Notes under the pieces: model-generated | The model's input: the letters and a program-made list of their open reading frames with translations, nothing else | Databases searched by the model: none | What the model was told of the DNA's origin: nothing | NCBI GenBank assembly: GCA_046590705.1 | Contig: JBKJUK010000083.1 | Span: 1 to 17,233, forward strand | Length of the DNA: 17,233 nucleotides | Origin: JBKJUK01 sp046590705 | GTDB taxonomy: Bacteria; Acidobacteriota; Thermoanaerobaculia; Gp7-AA8 | Reading direction: 5' to 3' | Part shown: piece after piece, positions 12,934-17,233 of the stretch | How positions within the stretch are numbered: the first letter of the stretch is position 1 | Layout: every line of letters starts with the position of its first letter | Made by a program: the position numbers and the translations under genes

Positions 12934-15681
12934 ATGAGCTGGCGCTCCAGAGCATCCTCGGTCCTCATCGCAGTTGTCACGCTGGTTGCTGTGGTGGGAG
13001 GGTTCACCTCATTCGAACGACGTCGCTCGTCGTTCGAACGACTCGACTTTTCTTTTCACTGGTCGAGAGGCGTGATCATGGTCGATGCCGTCGATGCAGG
13101 AGGGGGCGCCGAACGCTCGGGCCTCCGCAGCGGCGACAGAATCATGGTGGTCGGCTCGACTCCGTCCTCAGAAGTGGAAGGACTCAAGCGGACGCTGCGC
13201 CGGGTCGGTGGCGCCTCGCCGATCATTGTTCTTCGAGACGGCCGGCCGCTCACGCTTCGGTACGCCGCACCGCCGCTCAAAGTCGATTACCGATATCTCT
13301 TTCTCACCTTCATCGGATTCCTCTATCTGGCCATCGGACTCTTCACATTGTTCCGCGGATCCCGCGGCGAGAGTTCACTCTTTTTCTTCGTCACTCTGCT
13401 GGCCTTCATCGTCTACGTTTACAGTCCAGCCGGCACCATCGACACCACCTACAAAACGCTGGCTTTGATCGAGGAGTTCGCGCGCATTCTGCTTCCGCCA
13501 CTTTCTCTGCATTTCTTTCTGCGCTTTCCGCGGCCGCTGCTGCGCCGGCAGTGGACCCTGGCCGCGATCTACTCGGCGCCGCTGCTGCTGGCCTGCTGGG
13601 TCGTCAGTCTTTATTCGTTCAACAACTTCTTTGAGCTCCTGCCGACCGGCCAGTCGCTGGCCGTCATCGATCGCTGGGAGATGCTGAATTTTGCGGTCTA
13701 TTTCACGCTCGCTCTCATGGCACTGGTCTACACCTACCGCACGGCTCCGGCCATCGGCGAGAAAAAGCAGATCAAGTGGATTTACCTCGGGATGGGCGCC
13801 GGATTTCTGCCGTTCCTGATTCTGTACCTCATCCCCTTCGTCGTGCAGGGCGCAGGCAGCGCCTACACCACTGCTGCGATTCTGCCGCTCGCCTTCATTC
13901 CGCTGGCCTTTGCCGTGTCGATCCTCAAGTACAAGCTGTGGGACGTCGAGGTCGTGATCAAAGAGATCCTGGCTTACACGGTGACGTTCATCTTCGGGAT
14001 GATCGCCTTCTCGACGATCAATACCCTGCTGCTTCATCTGCTCGAAGAGCAACTCGCACTCGAACGGAACTTCCTCGCCTTCGCCTCCGGCCTGGTCATT
14101 GCCGGCGTGCTCATTCCGGTCAAGGGGCGGATCGAGACCATGATCGACATGTTTCTCTACCGCGATACTTACCGGCATCGCAAGGCCATGACCGACTTCG
14201 CGCAGGAACTGGCCACGTTCCACGACGTCCACGAGCTGATCTCGATTCTGCGCGAGCGTCTCGCGGCCGCGGTGCATATCGCACGGATGAATCTCTACAT
14301 TCGCGATGGTGAGTCGTTCTTGCTCTACGAGCGCGAAGACTCGGCCATTCCACGGCGTATTTCTGCCGACGCAATACCGCAGCTGCCCATCGACCGCCCG
14401 CTGATTCTGGATCAGCCACGCCTGCCTGATCACAGCGATCTGGCCATGGAGCTACTTCGCAACGGATATCGATACCTGTTTCCGCTGCGCCATCGAGGTG
14501 AACTGCAGGGGATGCTGATCTGCGGTACCAGTCGCGGCGAGGCTGCTCTCTCCCGAGACGACCTGCAGCTGGTCGGATCGCTCACCGCTCCTGTTGCTCT
14601 GGCCATCGAGAATGCCCGCCTGTACGGCCGCCTTCGCAAGCAACTCGACGAGATCCGCTCACTCAAGGAGTACAACGAGAACATCATCGAATCGTCTTCG
14701 TCAGCGATCGTGGTGGTCGACGAGACAGGTCAGGTACTGACGGCCAATCAGGCTTTCTGGGAACTCATCGGAAGCGGCCCTGAGAACTTGAGCGGGATCG
14801 ACGAGCTCTTTCCGCCCTATGGCGGAATCATCGGCAGCCAGCAGACCACCGAGCAGACCAGCTTCATCAATCTGGCGGGGCAGCAGCGCGAGGTGACCAT
14901 CACCGTGAGTCCGTTCAGTGCCGGAGATGCGCCGGACGGAACCATCGTGCTGGTGATCGGCGACATCACTGATCGCGTCCGGCTCGAGCGCGAACTGCAG
15001 CAGAAAGAAAGGCTGGCATCGCTCGGCCTACTGGCGGCCGGGGTCGCGCACGAAGTGAACACCCCGCTCACCGGCATCTCCTCCTACGCCCAGATGCTGC
15101 TGGCCGAAACATCTACCGATGATCCGCGCTACGCGCTGCTCAAGAAGATGGAACAGCAGACCTTCCGCGCCTCGCATCTGGTGAACAACCTGCTCGATCT
15201 CGCCGCAGGCCGGCGGAAGAACGCCGAGCCGGTCGATCTCGCCGAGGTCGCCCGGACGGCCATCGACATGTACGGCCACCTCCTCGAAGCCAAGTCGATC
15301 ACGCTGCACTCGTCTTCGCTTCGTCCAGTGATCGTCGAGTCCAACTCCTCCGAGGTAGAGCAGGTCCTGACGAACCTGCTGCTCAACGCGCGCGATGCCG
15401 CCAAAGAGGGCGGCAATGTCTGGTTCGAGTGCAGCGAAGATTCCGACGCCGGCACCATCACCATTCGCGATGACGGCTGTGGTGTTCCGCGCGAATTGCT
15501 GACGCGCGTGTTCGAACCGCTCTTCTCCACCAGACGTAATCAGGGTGGCACCGGGCTCGGACTGGCCATCAGCGAGCGAATCGTTCGGGCCTGGCGCGGT
15601 GAGCTGCGGCTCGACAGCGTCGAGGGCCAGGGTGCAACATTTTCTGTAGTTCTTCCGTTGTGGAAGGGAAAGGCGAACTGA
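12934..15681 (+). CDS. Multi-spanning membrane sensor histidine kinase with PDZ, GAF and PAS domains
   Basis: A 915-residue sensor and likely partner of the NtrC-type regulator just downstream. TM1 lies at about 9-26. A PDZ-like domain (about 45-113: GVIMVDAVDAGGGAERSGLRSGDRIMVV...IIVLRDG) would lie outside the membrane. About eight or nine hydrophobic segments follow (118-395), including YKLWDVEVVIKEILAY (333-348), typical of 7TM-type kinases. Then come the linker DMFLYRDTYRHRKAMTDFA, a GAF domain (about 425-565), a PAS domain (about 580-680) and the kinase core: H706 in GVAHEVNTPL, N-box N814/N818, G1 box DDGCG (846-850), F-box near 860, and G2 GGTGLGLAIS (871-880). All catalytic motifs are intact. 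The ATG at 12934 is the only start after an in-frame TGA at 12904, and it keeps TM1. The signal is unknown; PDZ suggests exported peptides or misfolded protein. Confidence 0.92.
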   Translation: MSWRSRASSVLIAVVTLVAVVGGFTSFERRRSSFERLDFSFHWSRGVIMVDAVDAGGGAERSGLRSGDRIMVVGSTPSSEVEGLKRTLRRVGGASPIIVLRDGRPLTLRYAAPPLKVDYRYLFLTFIGFLYLAIGLFTLFRGSRGESSLFFFVTLLAFIVYVYSPAGTIDTTYKTLALIEEFARILLPPLSLHFFLRFPRPLLRRQWTLAAIYSAPLLLACWVVSLYSFNNFFELLPTGQSLAVIDRWEMLNFAVYFTLALMALVYTYRTAPAIGEKKQIKWIYLGMGAGFLPFLILYLIPFVVQGAGSAYTTAAILPLAFIPLAFAVSILKYKLWDVEVVIKEILAYTVTFIFGMIAFSTINTLLLHLLEEQLALERNFLAFASGLVIAGVLIPVKGRIETMIDMFLYRDTYRHRKAMTDFAQELATFHDVHELISILRERLAAAVHIARMNLYIRDGESFLLYEREDSAIPRRISADAIPQLPIDRPLILDQPRLPDHSDLAMELLRNGYRYLFPLRHRGELQGMLICGTSRGEAALSRDDLQLVGSLTAPVALAIENARLYGRLRKQLDEIRSLKEYNENIIESSSSAIVVVDETGQVLTANQAFWELIGSGPENLSGIDELFPPYGGIIGSQQTTEQTSFINLAGQQREVTITVSPFSAGDAPDGTIVLVIGDITDRVRLERELQQKERLASLGLLAAGVAHEVNTPLTGISSYAQMLLAETSTDDPRYALLKKMEQQTFRASHLVNNLLDLAAGRRKNAEPVDLAEVARTAIDMYGHLLEAKSITLHSSSLRPVIVESNSSEVEQVLTNLLLNARDAAKEGGNVWFECSEDSDAGTITIRDDGCGVPRELLTRVFEPLFSTRRNQGGTGLGLAISERIVRAWRGELRLDSVEGQGATFSVVLPLWKGKAN

Positions 15682-15744
15682 ATGTTCGTTGAATCGAAAC
15701 AAAATCTTCAGGCTGATGGCATCCTGGCCTCTCCAACATTATGA
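15682..15744 (+). CDS. Possible 20-codon coupling peptide between kinase and regulator
   Basis: The kinase stop codon TGA (15679-15681) is followed directly by an ATG at 15682 that opens 20 codons (MFVESKQNLQ...LASPTL). Its stop TGA at 15742-15744 overlaps the regulator start as ATGA. AAGGGAAAGG (15664-15673), inside the kinase's last codons, could serve as its ribosome site, whereas the regulator itself has no clear one. This reads like a translational coupling relay. A frame this short can be open by chance, so confidence is low. Confidence 0.3.
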   Translation: MFVESKQNLQADGILASPTL

Positions 15745-17180
15745 AAGTTCTGATTATCGATGACGAGGAAGTGCTGCGCGATGTGCTGCAGACGCTGCTC
15801 GTCCGCGAGGGCTTTGACACACTTCTGGCGGCGACCGGCGAAGAGGGACTGCATCTACTCGACAATGACGTGGTCGATCTGGTCATCCTCGACATGATGC
15901 TTCCCGGCATCAGCGGGATGGAAACGCTTCGTTCAATCACCGAGACCAACCCGCTCGTGCCGGTGATCATGATTACCGCCTTCTCCAGTATTGACGGCGC
16001 CATCGAGGCCATGAAACGAGGTGCGTTTCACTACATCCCCAAGCCGTTCAAGAATGAAGAAGTGATCCTGACAGTGAACAAGGCCCTCGAGCAGCGTCGC
16101 CTGTCCAGTGAGAACGCCCAACTCAAGGAGCAGCTCTCCGAGCGCTATTCGTACGCGAACATCATCGGTAAGAGCGAGCCGATGCGGCGGATCTTCGACC
16201 TGATCAGGCTGGCCGCGCCCTCGCGATCGAACATTCTCATCACCGGTGAGTCAGGTACGGGAAAAGAACTCGTGGCCAAGGCCATTCACCACGGCAGTCC
16301 TCGGGCCAGAAATGCCTTCGTCACAGTGAACTCAGGATCGCTGCCACCTGAACTGCTGGAGTCGAACCTTTTCGGGCACGTGAAAGGGGCGTTTACCGGC
16401 GCCATTGCCTCCAAGCGCGGCCTATTCGAAGTGGCCGATGGTGGATCGATCTTTCTCGACGAGATCGGGAACATCAATCTGGACACACAGGCCAAGCTGC
16501 TGCGCGTGATTCAGGAGAAAGAGTTCATGCGGCTCGGCTCGGTCGAGACCGTTCGTGTCGACGCGCGCATCGTGGCAGCAACGAACGCGGACCTGGACGT
16601 GCTGATCCGCGACAATCTCTTCCGCGAAGATCTCTTCTACCGCCTCAACGTCATCACCATTCCGCTCCCGCCGCTGCGAAGAAGGCGTGAGGACATTCCG
16701 CTGCTGGTCACCCATTTCCTGCAAAAGTACGCCGCTGAAAATCGCAGAAAGATTCCGGAAGTCACACCGGAGACCATGAAGTTTCTGCTCGATCATCTAT
16801 GGCCGGGGAATGTGCGCGAGCTCGAGAATACGATCGAGCGGGCCATCGTCCTCTCCACCGGCGCGCGAATCACGCCTGATCTCCTCCCCGATTACTTCCG
16901 CTTTCCGCGCCAGTCCGACCAGCCGCGCCTCATCCTTCCCGCGGAAGGGCTGTCGCTGAAAGATGCGGTCTCACACTACGAGAGAAACATGATCCTGCAG
17001 TCGCTCGAACTCTCACACGGCGTACAGAAGAAGGCCGCCGAGCTCCTCGGACTGAAGCCCTCCACTCTCAACGAGATGATGAAACGCCTCGGAATTCAGT
17101 GGCGGAGCGCCACAGCCATCGCTGCTGAGTCGGTCGAGTCGCGAAGGACGCGCGAAGTAACACCAACGGTTCGGTCGTAA
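15741..17180 (+). CDS. NtrC-family sigma-54-dependent response regulator
   Basis: A 479-residue transcription activator that should hydrolyse ATP to open sigma-54 promoters after phosphorylation. The receiver domain (1-120) has D7/D8, phospho-acceptor D51, T79 and K101. The AAA+ domain (about 140-375) has Walker A GESGTGKE (169-176), the sigma-54-contacting GAFTGA loop (216-221), Walker B GGSIFLDE (234-241), arginine-finger region FREDLFYRLNV (294-304) and sensor II WPGNVREL (354-361). A Fis-type helix-turn-helix occupies about 426-453 (VQKKAAELLGLKPSTLNEMMKRLGI). Every element of an active activator is intact. It lies 59 nt after the kinase gene, same strand, so the two form an operon. A Ser/Thr/Arg-rich tail of about 25 residues follows the helix-turn-helix. 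The window offers four candidate target promoters. Confidence 0.95.
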   Translation: MKVLIIDDEEVLRDVLQTLLVREGFDTLLAATGEEGLHLLDNDVVDLVILDMMLPGISGMETLRSITETNPLVPVIMITAFSSIDGAIEAMKRGAFHYIPKPFKNEEVILTVNKALEQRRLSSENAQLKEQLSERYSYANIIGKSEPMRRIFDLIRLAAPSRSNILITGESGTGKELVAKAIHHGSPRARNAFVTVNSGSLPPELLESNLFGHVKGAFTGAIASKRGLFEVADGGSIFLDEIGNINLDTQAKLLRVIQEKEFMRLGSVETVRVDARIVAATNADLDVLIRDNLFREDLFYRLNVITIPLPPLRRRREDIPLLVTHFLQKYAAENRRKIPEVTPETMKFLLDHLWPGNVRELENTIERAIVLSTGARITPDLLPDYFRFPRQSDQPRLILPAEGLSLKDAVSHYERNMILQSLELSHGVQKKAAELLGLKPSTLNEMMKRLGIQWRSATAIAAESVESRRTREVTPTVRS

Positions 17181-17210
17181 GGGCCAGAGAACTGTGGGAG
17201 CAGAGGCGAT

Positions 17211-17233
17211 CCTGTGGAGCACAGGCAATCCTG
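17211..17233. repeat. Partial second copy of the CACAGGCAATCCTG repeat, cut by the window end
   Basis: GCACAGGCAATCCTG at 17219-17233 is identical over 15 nt to 12553-12567. Just before it CCTGTG (17211-17216) pairs with CACAGG (17220-17225) around GAG. The rest of the element would lie beyond the window. It starts about 30 nt after the regulator stop codon. Confidence 0.65.

Noticed and set aside
13375..14433. 352-codon minus-strand open frame opposite the sensor kinase
   Set aside because: Antisense to well-recognised membrane and GAF regions; the translation is charged and featureless, typical of a shadow frame.
1..17233. CRISPR array, tRNA, rRNA, integrase or transposase
   Set aside because: No regularly spaced repeats, no cloverleaf recognised, and no recombinase-type protein among the supportable genes.

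Overview
The window is a GC-rich bacterial chromosome segment, probably from the Acidobacteriota and perhaps close to Thermoanaerobaculia. This is an inference from gene style only: secreted proteins with Ig/FN3-like and immune-inhibitor-like C-terminal domains, M1 and M61 peptidases, a PDZ-bearing histidine kinase, and intergenic spaces filled with short palindromic repeats. There is no rRNA, tRNA, CRISPR array, transposase or phage gene, and nothing else that fixes the taxonomy.

Layout. Positions 1-1240 hold a palindromic G-rich repeat and then a PLP-dependent threonine aldolase (+). Positions 1451-3974 hold a large secreted PHP-fold protein (+) and a clear intrinsic terminator. Positions 4129-4860 hold an exported six-EF-hand protein (+) with its own promoter candidate, Shine-Dalgarno site and terminator. 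Positions 4861-5161 are repeats. Positions 5162-7060 encode an exported M1 (LTA4H-like) aminopeptidase (+), and 7174-7464 a small polybasic membrane protein (+). After a repeat-filled convergent gap come two minus-strand exported enzymes, an M61 peptidase with a PDZ domain (7660-9579) and a PGRP-type amidase (9705-11057), then a hemerythrin-like protein (11139-11795, -). Divergent from that is a conserved protein of unknown function (11907-12518, +). After a palindromic repeat region, a two-component pair closes the window: a multi-spanning PDZ/GAF/PAS histidine kinase (12934-15681) and an NtrC-type sigma-54 activator (15741-17180).

How the genes fit together. Four of them (EF-hand protein, small membrane protein, hemerythrin-like protein, histidine kinase) are preceded by sequences matching the -24/-12 sigma-54 promoter pattern, with GG and GC exactly 10 nt apart and placed 22-31 nt before the start codon. 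The window also encodes a sigma-54 activator with an intact GAFTGA loop. A local sigma-54 regulon linking a membrane sensor to calcium-binding, diiron and membrane proteins is the most interesting hypothesis here, but it rests on motif reading alone. The exported peptidases and amidase suggest peptide and cell-wall turnover in the envelope; nothing ties them to the regulon.

The second notable feature is the repeats: a G-quadruplex-capable GGCCGGGG family at gene borders (five places, one forming the 3' end of the M61 gene), an inverted repeat bounded by GTCATTCCGA, and a CACAGGCAATCCTG palindrome seen in two places. I found no defence system, biosynthetic cluster or mobile element.
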